DNA of 64,000 nucleotides from positions 56,333 to 120,332 of the forward strand of contig NZ_AMZO01000026.1 of the NCBI RefSeq assembly GCF_000331515.1, in the 5' to 3' direction. Made by a program: the position numbers and the translations under genes. Below, one piece after another: positions 53,032-63,736 of the stretch (its first letter is position 1; the number at the start of each line of letters is the position of its first letter). Source of the DNA: Photobacterium marinum (lineage in GTDB: Bacteria; Pseudomonadota; Gammaproteobacteria; Enterobacterales; Vibrionaceae). Below the pieces are notes generated by a model. The model did not search any database. It worked only from the letters and a program-made list of their open reading frames with translations, and was not told where the DNA came from.

Positions 53032-55329
53032 ATGATTAATCCGATTGAACAACAACGAGTTAGAATTTTAATCAACGGTATCGTTCAAGGTGTAGGATTT
53101 AGACCTCACGTTTATCGTTACGCACTTGAATATCAACTTACAGGTACAGTGTTAAATGATAGTCAGGGAGTAACAATTGAGTTGCAAGGTGATAAGCGTC
53201 AAATCCAATTGTTTATAAATTGCTTAAAAGAAATGCCCCCACCTCTGGCGAGAATTGACAAATTTGAAGTAGTTATAATTCCAATAATTTCTGAGAACTC
53301 AATATTTGAAATCATACAGAGTCAACAACAAAGTCAGGCAGTGGTAGCTGTTTCAGCAGATAAAAGTAGCTGCGAAGCATGCAACCAGGAAATCATGGAT
53401 CCCGCCAATCGTCACTACCAATACCCTTTTACTAATTGCACCAATTGCGGTCCGAGATATACCTTGATCCAAGCTCTGCCCTACGACAGGGAAAACACAT
53501 CCATGGCTAAGTTCCCCATGTGTGAACAGTGTGCGGAGTCGTACCAAAACCCATTAAATCGACGATATCACGCTCAACCAGTAAGCTGCCCCAATTGCGG
53601 ACCAAGCCTGACTCTAACCACCAACCAAGGGCGTTTTATCGCTGAAAAACAAAATGCTTTGGATGAATGTATACATCGATTGAAACTCGGGCAAGTGCTT
53701 GCTATAAAGGGATTAGGCGGCTTTCATCTTGTCTGTGACGCCACCAACAGTAGTGCTGTCGCCGCCTTAAGATTGCGCAAACATAGGCCTACTAAACCAT
53801 TCGCTATCATGGTTGCTAATCTCGATACGGCAAAACAGCTAGTATTAGGAAACGATAAAGAATGGGAACTACTTAGCTCACAAGCACGCCCCATCACTTT
53901 GATGAAAAAACATCCCACATCCCCTTTACGGATTAGTGAAAACGTTGCACCAAACATCGATAAACTTGGACTTTTCCTTCCCTACACACCGTTACATCAT
54001 CTTCTATTAAAAGAATTAAATAGACCCATTGTCGCTACCAGTGCAAACCTTAGCGGTGAACCAATTATAACTAACAGCCGCAAGATCCAAGAAAAACTAG
54101 GTAATGTTGTCGACGCTATTTTAGATCATGACCGGGAAATCTTAAATGCTTGTGATGACAGCGTTGTACAGGTCATCGATAATCAAATCCAGGTCATGCG
54201 CCTAGCAAGGGGCTACGCGCCACTCAGCCTACCGATAAAGGATAAACAAGTTAGCACCTCCATCGCTGTTGGAGCACAACAGAAAAACACCATCGCATTT
54301 GGGTTCGACCATAATATATTTATTAGCCCGCATATTGGTGATCTTAATAGCATCGAAACCGAGGATTATTTCGAGACCACACTTGAGACCTTTAAACGTC
54401 TATACAAACTAAAACCTAGTATATTAATTCATGACAAGCACCCAGATTACTCGCCAACTCGATGGGCTAAAGATCGGTCAAAGAATGCAGATCAACTTAT
54501 CCCTGTACAACACCACTATGCCCATGTGCTAAGTGTTATGGCCGCCAATCAATACACCAATTCAGTGATGGGTTTTAGTTTCGATGGCACAGGGCTTGGG
54601 GATGACGGTAATCTTTGGGGAAGCGAGGCCATGATTGCAGATACGAAGGGATTTTCCACAATATGCCAATTTAGCCCATTTCAACTTATCGGAGCTGAAG
54701 AAGCAATTAAAGACCCACGGCGCGTACTATTAGCAATTTTGTTTCAACGTTATTCTATTAATGAAATATACGATTTAAAACTTCCAGTACTCAACAGTTG
54801 TAGCCCACAGCTGATTAGTAACCTACATAAAATCTGGAAAAATAACAGTCACTGCATTAATACCAGTTCCGCTGGGCGCATATTTGACGCAGTTGCATAT
54901 GCTTTAGGGTTAGTAGAACAAGTGGAGTTCGATGGACAGGCTGGAATGTTGCTTGAATCAGCAGCAAATAATAACAAAGAAAAACCCATAAAATTTACAC
55001 TAAAAAAACAAAATAACCAATGGCAAACGGTTCACTTTCTGTGTGATATTATATCTGCCATATCCGAACAACAATTAACTGATAAACGTATCGGTCAGAT
55101 ATCTGCAGGGTTTATGGAGGCGATAGCAATTAGTCTGTGCCAGATTGCCAGTGAACATAAATCACTTCCCATTGCCCTGTGTGGTGGTGTTTTCCAAAAT
55201 CGATACCTTCATGAACTTTGTCGATCAAAACTGACCGCATCTGGGCACAAAATACTAGTGCCTGGCCTAGTACCGATCAATGATGAGGGTATCTCTTTAG
55301 GGCAACTTTGGTATGCCATCAATCAATAA
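53032..55329 (+). CDS. hypF: HypF carbamoyltransferase
   Basis: About 765 residues, normal for HypF. Acylphosphatase domain (INGIVQGVGFRPHVYRYA), two zinc-finger repeats (CEACNQEI-x-CTNCGPRYT and CEQCAESY-x-CPNCGP), YrdC-like domain (ATSANLSGEP) and a Kae1-like C-terminal domain with QHHYAHVLSVMAANQ and SFDGTGLGDDGNLWGSE. It makes the carbamoyl group passed to HypE for the cyanide ligands. With hypA, B, C, D and E it completes the maturation set within this locus. Start at the ATG 53032; a GTG at 53023 is possible. Confidence 0.96.
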   Translation: MINPIEQQRVRILINGIVQGVGFRPHVYRYALEYQLTGTVLNDSQGVTIELQGDKRQIQLFINCLKEMPPPLARIDKFEVVIIPIISENSIFEIIQSQQQSQAVVAVSADKSSCEACNQEIMDPANRHYQYPFTNCTNCGPRYTLIQALPYDRENTSMAKFPMCEQCAESYQNPLNRRYHAQPVSCPNCGPSLTLTTNQGRFIAEKQNALDECIHRLKLGQVLAIKGLGGFHLVCDATNSSAVAALRLRKHRPTKPFAIMVANLDTAKQLVLGNDKEWELLSSQARPITLMKKHPTSPLRISENVAPNIDKLGLFLPYTPLHHLLLKELNRPIVATSANLSGEPIITNSRKIQEKLGNVVDAILDHDREILNACDDSVVQVIDNQIQVMRLARGYAPLSLPIKDKQVSTSIAVGAQQKNTIAFGFDHNIFISPHIGDLNSIETEDYFETTLETFKRLYKLKPSILIHDKHPDYSPTRWAKDRSKNADQLIPVQHHYAHVLSVMAANQYTNSVMGFSFDGTGLGDDGNLWGSEAMIADTKGFSTICQFSPFQLIGAEEAIKDPRRVLLAILFQRYSINEIYDLKLPVLNSCSPQLISNLHKIWKNNSHCINTSSAGRIFDAVAYALGLVEQVEFDGQAGMLLESAANNNKEKPIKFTLKKQNNQWQTVHFLCDIISAISEQQLTDKRIGQISAGFMEAIAISLCQIASEHKSLPIALCGGVFQNRYLHELCRSKLTASGHKILVPGLVPINDEGISLGQLWYAINQ

Positions 55330-56067
55330 TTAAAATAACATCAGTATTGAATGGCGAGGTATTAAGCTCACGGATACTAACTTGAATTAAATAGTTTAAA
55401 CTTTAACAAGTTACGTTCTATTAAGCTAAGCACTTAGTGCCTTATAAGTACGATATATATACTATTTAAACTCTAAATTTTGTGTCAACTAGAATATCAT
55501 AGATAGGTAACAAACCCGTGCCAACGCAGACATTTGTGCTAATTTGAAGAGCAAAGAGATTCACAGGCAACTTATCACTATTTCCAGAAGAAGGCATAGA
55601 CATCGCAGATATATAGCATTATTAAATACTAGTCACTCTTACCGATATAATGCCACAAGCCACTGATTCATTGCCAATTACAACCTAATTTAATACTGTT
55701 AACAATGTAGTTTTCATACGTAGTTACTAACAATTATTCTTTTGGCGACAAAAAAAGTTATAGTGCATCAGATATTTAATTCAATATATAGAAATCACCA
55801 CCACTAAGTCTAAGTATAGAGACAGTTACCCAATTAATTGATACTGGACTGAAAACAATAAATTATTCGTACATTAATAACATATTGCCGAATACGACAA
55901 ACAACTAATTTTACTTAATTCATTATTTGAGAACATACACACTTTATGCTGAAAAAAATAGATGATCTTGGTCAATATATACACAAGATAAAATCGAATG
56001 ACCTAACTATCATCATGTACAATATTGCCGAAGTCATAAAAATCTTAACATATAAAAGAAGTTTAAT
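55330..56067. other. Long AT-rich intergenic region
   Basis: 738 bases with no supported ORF, no CooA box and no clear hairpin. Separates the coo/hyp locus from the diguanylate cyclase. Confidence 0.5.
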
Positions 56068-58326
56068 ATGGTTTTAAGCATGGATTATAGTGGTACTCTT
56101 ACACTAGCACATAATGCCGCATTACTATTAGCCATGTTTTTTATCTATAATATGGCTACAGACGGCTATAGAACTAATATCAGTAGCTTTAGCTCAATGG
56201 TTACAGGTATTGCTATCGGTTTTATCGGTATCATCATTATGTTGACCCCCTGGGAATATACACCTGGTGTCATAGTTGATACTCGTACTGTATTACTATG
56301 TATTTCAGGCTTATTCTTCGGTACCGTCCCAACCTTAATAGCGATAGCAATAACAGCTCTATTGAGGATTCTTCAAGATGGAGAAGGTGTATTTACTGGC
56401 GTCGCCGTAATTGCTTCCTCTGGATCCTTAGGCATTTTTTGGCGCTACTATCGAAAGCAATCTCTATCGCGACTGACATTCAAAGAGTTATATCTATTTG
56501 GCTTCGTTGTCCATATCATTTCGCTAGGACTCCTTTTTATTATGCCATGGAATATTGCTATTAAGGTGTTCTTAAATATAACAATTCCAGTATTAATCAT
56601 TTTCCCTCTTATAACTGTTGCTCTAGGGAAGTTATTTGTTCAGCAGATTCAAAATAAAATAACATCCAAAAAATTGAAAGAAAATGAATTTCTATTTCGA
56701 TCACAATTTGATTTAGGTAGCATTGGTATCGCTATAACAGATTCCAATCGTCATTGGCTAAGAGTTAATTCTCATTTGTGTAAAAACCTTGGCTATAGTC
56801 ACAAAGAACTACTAAGTCTATCATGGCATGACTTAATCCATAGAGATGATGTGGAAACTGATTCTGAACAATTTAACCGTATGGTTTCAGGCAATACGGA
56901 TGGTTACTCTCTTGATACTCGATTTATTCATAAAAAAGGCCACATTGTTTATATTCACATGACAGTCTCCTGTTACCGTATTAATAATAAAATAAAGCTA
57001 GTAATTGCGGGCATACTGGATACCTCAGAGAGCAAGAACATTGAAGATAAGTTACTGAATCAAAAAGAACAATTGATTTCAGTTTTGGCCGGAAGTGAGC
57101 TGGGGTTTTGGGATTGGGATCTACAAAAAAATACCGTAGAGCGAAGTTCACGTTGGTATGAGATTCTTGGTTATGATTCCAAAGAAGTCACTAATGTTCA
57201 TAGCTTGATTCCTGATGACATTATTCACCCTGATGACAAAAATTCAGTCAAACGATCCATTTCAAAACATTTAAACAACGAGAGCTCACAACATAAATTA
57301 GAATACAGAGTGCTAACTAAGGATGGAAATTACAAGTGGATTTTGGATGCTGCTAAAATTGTAAAGTTCGGTCCAAGTAATCAGCCATTACGAATGTGCG
57401 GCACCTATAAAGATATTACAGATAGAAAATTAGCGGAGGAGTCATTACAGTTATCATCTATGGTCTTCCAAAATAGTAGTGAAGCCATGATAGTTACAGA
57501 TGGACATGGAAACATCCTCAAGTCGAACCCTGCATTTACTGTCCTCACAGGTTACTCAAGCAATGAATCACAAGGAAGAACGCCTCAATATCTTATTTCA
57601 ACACATCAAGACCATACTTCCTATCACACAATATTACGTGCAATTCATTCAAGCGGCCATTGGCAAGGAGAGATTCAGTGCCGCAGAAAAACCGGTGAAC
57701 TGTACATCGCACTATTAAACATTAATGCTATATATGACACGAGTCTTACTATTCAACTTGTTGTAATACAGCTTTCAGATATCACAGAGAAAAAGAAATC
57801 AGAAGAAATCATCTGGAAGCAAGCCAATTATGATACTTTAACGAATCTGCCCAACCGAAGGTTGTTTTTCAAAAAAATAAAAGATGAAAAACAAAGGGCT
57901 GATAAGATAGATCTACCTTTTGCCGTTCTTTTCATCGATCTTGATAATTTCAAACGAATCAATGATACCTTAGGGCATGACATGGGAGATCGGTTACTAG
58001 AAGAAGCGGCCCAACGCATAAGTGATTCCGTTCGAAATAATATAGACATAGTCTCTCGTTTAGGTGGAGATGAATTTACAATCATTCTTCCCCAGTTAGA
58101 TGACTTGAGTATTATTGACGAAATTTCAACAACTATAATCTCAAGTTTTTCTCAACCATTTAGCCTCAGTAACGAGGAGGTTTATACCTCACCAAGCATT
58201 GGTATTGCAGTCTATAAAAACGATGATGAAGAAATTGACACATTAATAAAAAAGGCAGACAAGGCTATGTATGTTGCTAAATCCAATGGCCGAAACTGTA
58301 TTTGTTACCATGAAGATATCGTCTAA
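56068..58326 (+). CDS. 5TM-PAS-GGDEF diguanylate cyclase
   Basis: A 752-residue membrane protein. Residues 1-195 hold five or six helices of the 5TMR-LYT type (GLFFGTVPTLIAIAITALLR, LQDGEGVFTGVAVI). Three PAS domains follow (about 205-330, 335-460, 465-580; e.g. GYKDITDRKLAEE-type PAC ends), then GGDEF (about 590-752) with LFIDLDNFKRINDTLGHDMG and SRLGGDEFTIIL, so the active site is intact. No EAL domain. It should make cyclic di-GMP in response to a membrane or redox/ligand signal. Link to the coo locus is only positional. Confidence 0.93.
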   Translation: MVLSMDYSGTLTLAHNAALLLAMFFIYNMATDGYRTNISSFSSMVTGIAIGFIGIIIMLTPWEYTPGVIVDTRTVLLCISGLFFGTVPTLIAIAITALLRILQDGEGVFTGVAVIASSGSLGIFWRYYRKQSLSRLTFKELYLFGFVVHIISLGLLFIMPWNIAIKVFLNITIPVLIIFPLITVALGKLFVQQIQNKITSKKLKENEFLFRSQFDLGSIGIAITDSNRHWLRVNSHLCKNLGYSHKELLSLSWHDLIHRDDVETDSEQFNRMVSGNTDGYSLDTRFIHKKGHIVYIHMTVSCYRINNKIKLVIAGILDTSESKNIEDKLLNQKEQLISVLAGSELGFWDWDLQKNTVERSSRWYEILGYDSKEVTNVHSLIPDDIIHPDDKNSVKRSISKHLNNESSQHKLEYRVLTKDGNYKWILDAAKIVKFGPSNQPLRMCGTYKDITDRKLAEESLQLSSMVFQNSSEAMIVTDGHGNILKSNPAFTVLTGYSSNESQGRTPQYLISTHQDHTSYHTILRAIHSSGHWQGEIQCRRKTGELYIALLNINAIYDTSLTIQLVVIQLSDITEKKKSEEIIWKQANYDTLTNLPNRRLFFKKIKDEKQRADKIDLPFAVLFIDLDNFKRINDTLGHDMGDRLLEEAAQRISDSVRNNIDIVSRLGGDEFTIILPQLDDLSIIDEISTTIISSFSQPFSLSNEEVYTSPSIGIAVYKNDDEEIDTLIKKADKAMYVAKSNGRNCICYHEDIV

Positions 58327-58953
58327 AAGTTGCTAACATAGGTTGTGGCTTAATGTGATAGTCTGCTCCACCTTGGATATATCCACCTCATATGTCTATG
58401 TCTATGTCTATGTCTACAAAGAACGAAAACGAAACAACCAGGCTCTTATATACATATTAAAACGCCAGAGTTCCCAAATAAGCTAAACGAGAAAACACGT
58501 ATATCTAGGGTATCCATTGCCCTCTTTGGCTGCTGTTTCTTTCCGAGTTAATAGCCGGCCGTTAGTATTTTGAATTAAGTGGAGTTTGGAGCAAAATTTC
58601 TGTCCTCTTCAGAATCAATAACATACCATGAAGCAGGACTCCTCCTAGAGCCTGTCAAATCTATTATGACTATAACGATGGAAGGACAGTCTATACAGCA
58701 CTCGATGCTCATCACTTGAAGCTGTTATATCACATTAGCCATTAAATTATCCCAAGATACGAATCAAAGGGACATAACTTATGCAAGACGATCCTTTATT
58801 TGTCCAGTTCTGTTTAACCGGAAGAAGAACTGCCCAGTGGTTGCGTGCAATGAATTAGAGGAAGACATCCTGCGATGTCATGTTTTGCTGGCAGCTTGTA
58901 TCCATGAGTAATTTCAGTCAGGGTAATTAACAAAGGAATGTTCAATTCTAACT
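58327..58953. other. Intergenic region with hexanucleotide repeat
   Basis: No gene supported. A simple repeat of about four TATGTC units lies at 58391-58415, which could vary in copy number. Confidence 0.5.
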
Positions 58954-59349
58954 CTACTCTTTGTCGAAGCTGTCCACTACTATAGCTCCCATTGAGGCAG
59001 GCATGGCGATGACAATCATCCGCCTTAAAGCGGTTACTGGATCTGACAACAATGGAAGTTTGTCTAAACAAAAAAGCACCAGGCAAACGACCAATGCAGT
59101 CATAAAATACGCGATGCCGATACGGAAAATGAAAACAAACAAACGCTTCTTGATCTGTTTTTGGAACACGCTCTGATAGGTAAAAATATCCAAGAACAAT
59201 ATCGACAAAGTAAATAACGCCACGAGGTTGGTAGACGGCAACGTTTCACCTAAACGCCAGGCCTCTTCGGAAAAAGAAATAGGAACAGCCAGAGCAAAAG
59301 CCCCAACAAACACCTGGCTTGCATCTTCCATATTGAAGCTGAGCTCCAT
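58954..59349 (-). CDS. DUF2391-like integral membrane protein
   Basis: A 131-residue protein with about four membrane helices (FVGAFALAVPISFSEEAW, VALFTLSILFLDIFTY, FRIGIAYFMTALVVCLVLFC, VIAMPASMGAIVVD). The A-x-P-I-S-F-S-E-E-x-W near the start and the P-A-S-x-G-A-x-V-V-D end resemble the TIGR02587/DUF2391 family of unknown function. Upstream lies a small membrane ORF on the same strand. Confidence 0.65.
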   Translation of the reverse strand: MELSFNMEDASQVFVGAFALAVPISFSEEAWRLGETLPSTNLVALFTLSILFLDIFTYQSVFQKQIKKRLFVFIFRIGIAYFMTALVVCLVLFCLDKLPLLSDPVTALRRMIVIAMPASMGAIVVDSFDKE

Positions 59350-59444
59350 TCACCCTCCTTTTGCAGACACAACCGATTTCACTGGCATAATTTGCTGCAG
59401 TCAACTCCCCCTGCCCACTAAAAATACTAAAACCGACAAATGAG

Positions 59445-59660
59445 TCAGGCCAACAAGAAAACGTTACCGATGGCCACGCCAAAACAGATAGAGCAAATGA
59501 CGATCAGGGCTGACAACTGCAGGTACCTCACCACCTGACCATTCCACATAACTTCCGCCGCATGAAATGAATAAAAAGGCCGTGATAACACGGCTAAACA
59601 AAAAACGGTCTGGCTTAAACCGAAAAAATAATCGAACAAGCACATAAAACCGTAGAGCAT
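59445..59660 (-). CDS. Small membrane protein
   Basis: 71 residues with two hydrophobic segments (YFFGLSQTVFCLAVLS and YLQLSALIVICSICFGVAIG). It lies about 95 bases upstream of the DUF2391-like gene on the same strand, so they could be an operon. No family recognised; may be a chance ORF. Confidence 0.4.
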   Translation of the reverse strand: MLYGFMCLFDYFFGLSQTVFCLAVLSRPFYSFHAAEVMWNGQVVRYLQLSALIVICSICFGVAIGNVFLLA

Positions 59661-59967
59661 AAAGTTAGAACCATCCCCCTATAATCAAACTTCGACCAAT
59701 TGCTACACTGAATGATGGTAGCTAGCCTTTAATTAGCCCTAATCAATGCGATGGGATCGCGCCAGAGAAGTGAACAAGATCCCGATACCGTTCACTTCTT
59801 ACCTTACTTTAATTACTCGCATCACATAACACCAACCGATAGCTTCCTGCTTCATTCTGCGGAATTCATCATTGAACGGCATATTTTCCAGCATGTCGAT
59901 GATCACCAGCATCATCGACATGGATAGCCTCAGAACACTATGCAAAACCTTAGAAGATCGTAATCCT

Positions 59968-60330
59968 TTAATTTTCCAGCATACAACGCTCAACAATACT
60001 CACCGCCGAGTCTTCCCCTACATTTAATGACGGGGTGTATACCTTGACCTCGCTTCCTGGCTGTGTGTTTTCTATATCAGCCAAATGTGTCAAAGTACCA
60101 TCAATATATTGAGTCACCTCATACCCAGATGAGGTTGGCCTGTAACTTACTACCGGGCTATAAATAATATAATCCATGTTCTCCCAACCATCAGCAATAC
60201 AGGTTGCAATATAGTCCGGATCTTGAATACTACCCTGCTCTAAAACAGGTTTTGATGAGCGTAACTTTTGAGGGGTGGCCGCGCACGAAGCAATAACCAA
60301 GGCCATACTCAAAACCATCAATCTTTTCAT
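59968..60330 (-). CDS. Small lipoprotein
   Basis: About 120 residues from the ATG at 60330 (AAGG nine bases upstream), with signal peptide and lipobox (LVIASC). The mature part includes two Cys (IATCIADGW, VERCMLEN), probably a disulfide. No family recognised. Confidence 0.75.
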   Translation of the reverse strand: MKRLMVLSMALVIASCAATPQKLRSSKPVLEQGSIQDPDYIATCIADGWENMDYIIYSPVVSYRPTSSGYEVTQYIDGTLTHLADIENTQPGSEVKVYTPSLNVGEDSAVSIVERCMLEN

Positions 60331-60735
60331 AGCATACCTTATAAAATGCACTCTTCTTGTTACTACATTCCAAATATAACCAGATACTTACAGCTTGAAG
60401 TCACAAAAAAATCTAACCCGCAGATTTGAATATTTATTGTTTATTAACAAACGTGAAAGCTATAACGGAAAATACCAATCAAGAACTCTAATATGCCCGG
60501 GAAATCAAACTATATGTGCCGAGACCTCAGCAGATAGAGCGGAATAACAACAAGGGTGATAAAAACAGGTAACCCACCAGCTAACCATTCCAGATACCAC
60601 TCGCCTCATACAAAGGAAGGCCGCATGGTAGCGACCTTTCGACTTCGGTTGTTGGCATACGTTGTTAGGGATACTTTTACAAAGCCCCAGACTAAACATT
60701 CTCGCGTGATTTAAACCTCAAATTAAGTACCACCG

Positions 60736-61563
60736 TTAAGAGTTACCGAAATATTGAGAAAACACGTCAATATTTAAGTCAGAGTCTGGTAGGAGATACC
60801 CCTTTTCATAGGAGTGATGATACAGGTCTATTAAGTTTGGGAAATCACGTTCATTCATACCGCCGTTATCAGTAATCATTTGGACATAATAAGGCAGATT
60901 ACTCGGTGTGAAGTTCCCTGCCTCAATACCTGCATGCTGATAACCGAACGTATGAGTTAACTCATGTAAAAGCAAAGGTGCGGATTGATTCATCGGTGAA
61001 TTATCTAACTGATTGGGAGCAAAATACATATTAGGAGCACCTACGCCTCCATAAGCATTACCCCCGGAGATTTTATTATATGCATACAAATTATAATGCC
61101 CATCCGACTTTGCCAGCGCATTAAAAACAACCTGTTTAAATCCTTGGTAATTATTAGGTATCACATCGGCCCCATTAAGCCCCCCGACAAAGGTGGAAGC
61201 TTTCAGGCAGGATAACTGGCTATTAAAACGATGCTTGAATTTAGGGGAGTTAATAACGAAAGCAACTCGGCCCAATATCTTTTTTGTTCTTAAGAGCGAC
61301 TGTTGCCCCCAGTTGATAGGCGACTCCATCCCGGTGCTAGGGGGTGGTGTTGCTGAGCGAAAGTTCCATTGCATATCAACCAACAAGTTATCTTTTTGTT
61401 CTGCAACCGCTCTAGCATCGGCTTGAGAATGACTTAATAAATATTCAATATCATCATCCATGACCCCCAAGTGAGATAATTTCTTCTTAATTTCAGCCAG
61501 GGTTAACGGTATTAAGTTCGTTGCACCAGATACAGGAGCAGTTGCATCACTCTGCAATTCCAT
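60736..61563 (-). CDS. Metzincin-type zinc metalloprotease
   Basis: A 275-residue protein with HELTHTFGYQH, the HExxHxxGxxH zinc motif of metzincins, about residue 205, and no downstream Met-turn that I can assign with certainty. The N-terminus lacks a signal peptide but has a helical region (LTLAEIKKKLSHLGVMDDDI). NMYFAPNQLDNSP precedes the zinc site. A good ribosome site (GAAGGA) precedes the ATG. Substrate unknown; it might be exported by a signal-independent route or act inside the cell. Confidence 0.75.
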   Translation of the reverse strand: MELQSDATAPVSGATNLIPLTLAEIKKKLSHLGVMDDDIEYLLSHSQADARAVAEQKDNLLVDMQWNFRSATPPPSTGMESPINWGQQSLLRTKKILGRVAFVINSPKFKHRFNSQLSCLKASTFVGGLNGADVIPNNYQGFKQVVFNALAKSDGHYNLYAYNKISGGNAYGGVGAPNMYFAPNQLDNSPMNQSAPLLLHELTHTFGYQHAGIEAGNFTPSNLPYYVQMITDNGGMNERDFPNLIDLYHHSYEKGYLLPDSDLNIDVFSQYFGNS

Positions 61564-62011
61564 AATTTATCCTTCCTCAATTAGCCCGTTTAACAACGGG
61601 GATTTACTAACATTCCAAACATCTTATGAAACCTAAGATGCGACAATAGAATACTAGTTGCATAACATTTGTATGACAAATCAATAATTGTTATATGTGT
61701 GATTAGTTACATAATAATTCTCGATGTGAGCTGATAATAAAATGGTCGTCCTTGAGTGAAATAGCAATACATAAACTCTTGATACTAATGGCAATAATGA
61801 CTTACATAAGTAGGAATTTATCATGACTAAAAAGAAAGAAAACCAATGCAGCTAAAGATAACGTTTAACGTAAGGCCTGAAATAGCGAAGTACTTGACAG
61901 TAGGTTTGGAAAAGTAAAACTAAGTTGCCATAAATGCCCATGTATAAACCATTTGGTAAGTAAGAAAATGAAATGATTTAATGATTTAATGATTTAATGA
62001 TTGGATAATTC
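61564..62011. other. Intergenic region with 8-base repeats
   Basis: No gene supported. ATGATTTA is repeated three times with a fourth imperfect copy at 61973-62004, directly before the next gene, where it may cover the ribosome site or promoter. Confidence 0.55.
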
Positions 62012-62533
62012 ATGCATGAATATGAAATGAAAATTGCAGAGGCAATTTATCAAACAGCAATAAAATATGATAGAGACCTATCACAAGAAGCCGATGAAGG
62101 GATCTTCTTCATGCCAGAACTTGCGTTCGTGTTCCAATGCGGACTTGAAATCATGCGAAAACGCAACAGTATATTTGGCAACAGCAAAGTTGAATGGCTT
62201 AGAGAGATAAATCTTGGGAACGGAGGACCATGCGATCTTGCATTTATCATCAATGACTCACACAAGATAGTATTGGAGTTTAAACTTCGCAACACATCCA
62301 CATCTTACCTGCGTGATATAGAAAAATTAAGCAAGCTCTCACCAGTTTCACATACACGACTATTTTGCGCCCTTATTGATGTCTTTCAGGAACAACCACA
62401 AGATGGCAGGCTAGTTTACCTTAATACGCATTCACCAACACCCCTCAAAAAGATCTTTTGCAGTTCTTTCCCAACAAAGACGAGTTATTATCAAAAACCA
62501 ATATCTTGTCAGGTCATGGTTTGGAAATTATAG
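62012..62533 (+). CDS. Putative PD-(D/E)XK nuclease-fold protein
   Basis: A 173-residue soluble protein. A core GNGGPCDLAFII followed by KIVLEFKLRN gives the Asp ... Glu-x-Lys pattern of the restriction-endonuclease-like fold, and the upstream helix with Glu (residues 28-48) would complete the site. No methylase is nearby. It faces a convergent XRE regulator. The role is uncertain. Confidence 0.55.
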   Translation: MHEYEMKIAEAIYQTAIKYDRDLSQEADEGIFFMPELAFVFQCGLEIMRKRNSIFGNSKVEWLREINLGNGGPCDLAFIINDSHKIVLEFKLRNTSTSYLRDIEKLSKLSPVSHTRLFCALIDVFQEQPQDGRLVYLNTHSPTPLKKIFCSSFPTKTSYYQKPISCQVMVWKL

Positions 62534-62604
62534 GATAAAAGAGATTGAAAAATGATAAGTAAATTGGGATATAAGTTTCATAATAAAAACGGAACTTATT
62601 GCCA

Positions 62605-62910
62605 CTAACTAGACAGCTCTTTTGATACTGATTCCATGATCCGAAAAAAAGCTGCCTTTTTCCCATCAGGAACAGAGCTAATAAGCCTTTTCCAATCCGA
62701 CACAAGCTCGCCATCACCAAGACCATAAAAATAAGTAATCGGTTTTTGGGTAACTTCAGCAATTCGCATCAGACGATCGGCTCTAGGACAAACCTTACCA
62801 TTTTCCATATCAAGGTATGTCTGACGGGCCAGATTCAGAGCTTTTGCCATCTTCTGCTGAGAAAACCCAGAGTCAAGACGAGCAAGCCTGATGTATTTGG
62901 AAAAAGACAC
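62605..62910 (-). CDS. XRE-family transcriptional regulator
   Basis: About 101 residues from a GTG at 62910: YIRLARLDSGFSQQKMAKAL and ARQTYLDMENGKVCPRADRL form the HTH, followed by a C-terminal helix. The frame opens 25 codons earlier, and a GTG at 62919 is another candidate; no start has a strong ribosome site. It converges on the nuclease-fold gene with about 70 bases between them. Confidence 0.7.
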   Translation of the reverse strand: MSFSKYIRLARLDSGFSQQKMAKALNLARQTYLDMENGKVCPRADRLMRIAEVTQKPITYFYGLGDGELVSDWKRLISSVPDGKKAAFFRIMESVSKELSS

Positions 62911-62985
62911 AACATTCACCACATAATTAAAGCAATGGAACAGCGTACGATAATACACTTTTGACCTTGATAATAAAATACTCAC

Positions 62986-63668
62986 AGATGTTATCTGGTT
63001 TTTTCACATAGTGCTAGTAAGTTATGTTATTTGCCAGCAGGGCTGTTTGTGATCATGATCACGCTTTGTTTTGCTTAACTTAAAATGCTGAGCGCAAAGC
63101 AATAAGAACATTTCATGAACGACGATTATAAGGCAACTGGATATATAATATTGCCGGCAGACATAACGCATTACCTTATATAGCTAGCGGTCTTTCAAAT
63201 TTATACTTCGGGTATAAACAAGATTAAAGATTCAAAAAGCTAGAAGATTTTATTCCTCACTAAAAAAACAGCCAACCTTGAAGAAGATAGTATTGATTTA
63301 ACAAACTTTGAAAGAAGTGAGCTGACTTATATAGTTGAGGAGATAAAGCGGTTGAAAATGATTTTTCTGCAGAGGAAAAGATTTACTTATAAAATTGCTT
63401 TTTTAACACCATTAATGAAAAGGTAAATCTAGGATTAGATTGAAAAATATATTTCATTTCAGACAGTTAAAATCAAATAATTTAGAGATGTCGATTCAAA
63501 CCCAACCAAGAACACTTCAAATACGACAAAAAGAAAAAGTAACCTGCCAATATTCATCCAGGTTTACTTACGTGCCTCAACAGACGAGCAGAACACCAAG
63601 CGCACAAAAACACACTGAATACTTTTGTTGTTGAACATGATCATCTGATAGCCAGTTATTATTAATAA
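62986..63668. other. Gene-poor region with decayed coding fragments
   Basis: Only short frames, none supported. One fragment (around 63260-63400) reads like a piece of a coding region (LEEDSIDLTNFERSELTYIV then EEIKRLK), interrupted by stops. Confidence 0.4.
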
Positions 63669-63698
63669 AAAGCCGCTTCCTTTAAGGGAAGCGGCTTT
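63669..63698 (-). terminator. Intrinsic terminator of the right-edge gene
   Basis: Perfect 12-base stem AAAGCCGCTTCC / GGAAGCGGCTTT with a 6-base loop; on the minus strand it is followed by TTATTAAT after the T-run GGCTTTTT. It lies 38 bases after the stop of the minus-strand gene. Confidence 0.88.
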
Positions 63699-63736
63699 GA
63701 TTTTATTTCGTCTTTAAACCTGATGTTAGTTACGTC

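Noticed and set aside
58391..58415. CRISPR array or iterons
   Set aside because: Six-base simple repeat with no spacers; too short for either.
62050..62301. Minus-strand ORF over the nuclease-fold gene
   Set aside because: Complementary shadow of the plus-strand gene, which has the better start and recognisable motifs.
63440..63634. 64-codon plus-strand ORF
   Set aside because: No ribosome site, biased low-complexity product, no family signal; probably chance.
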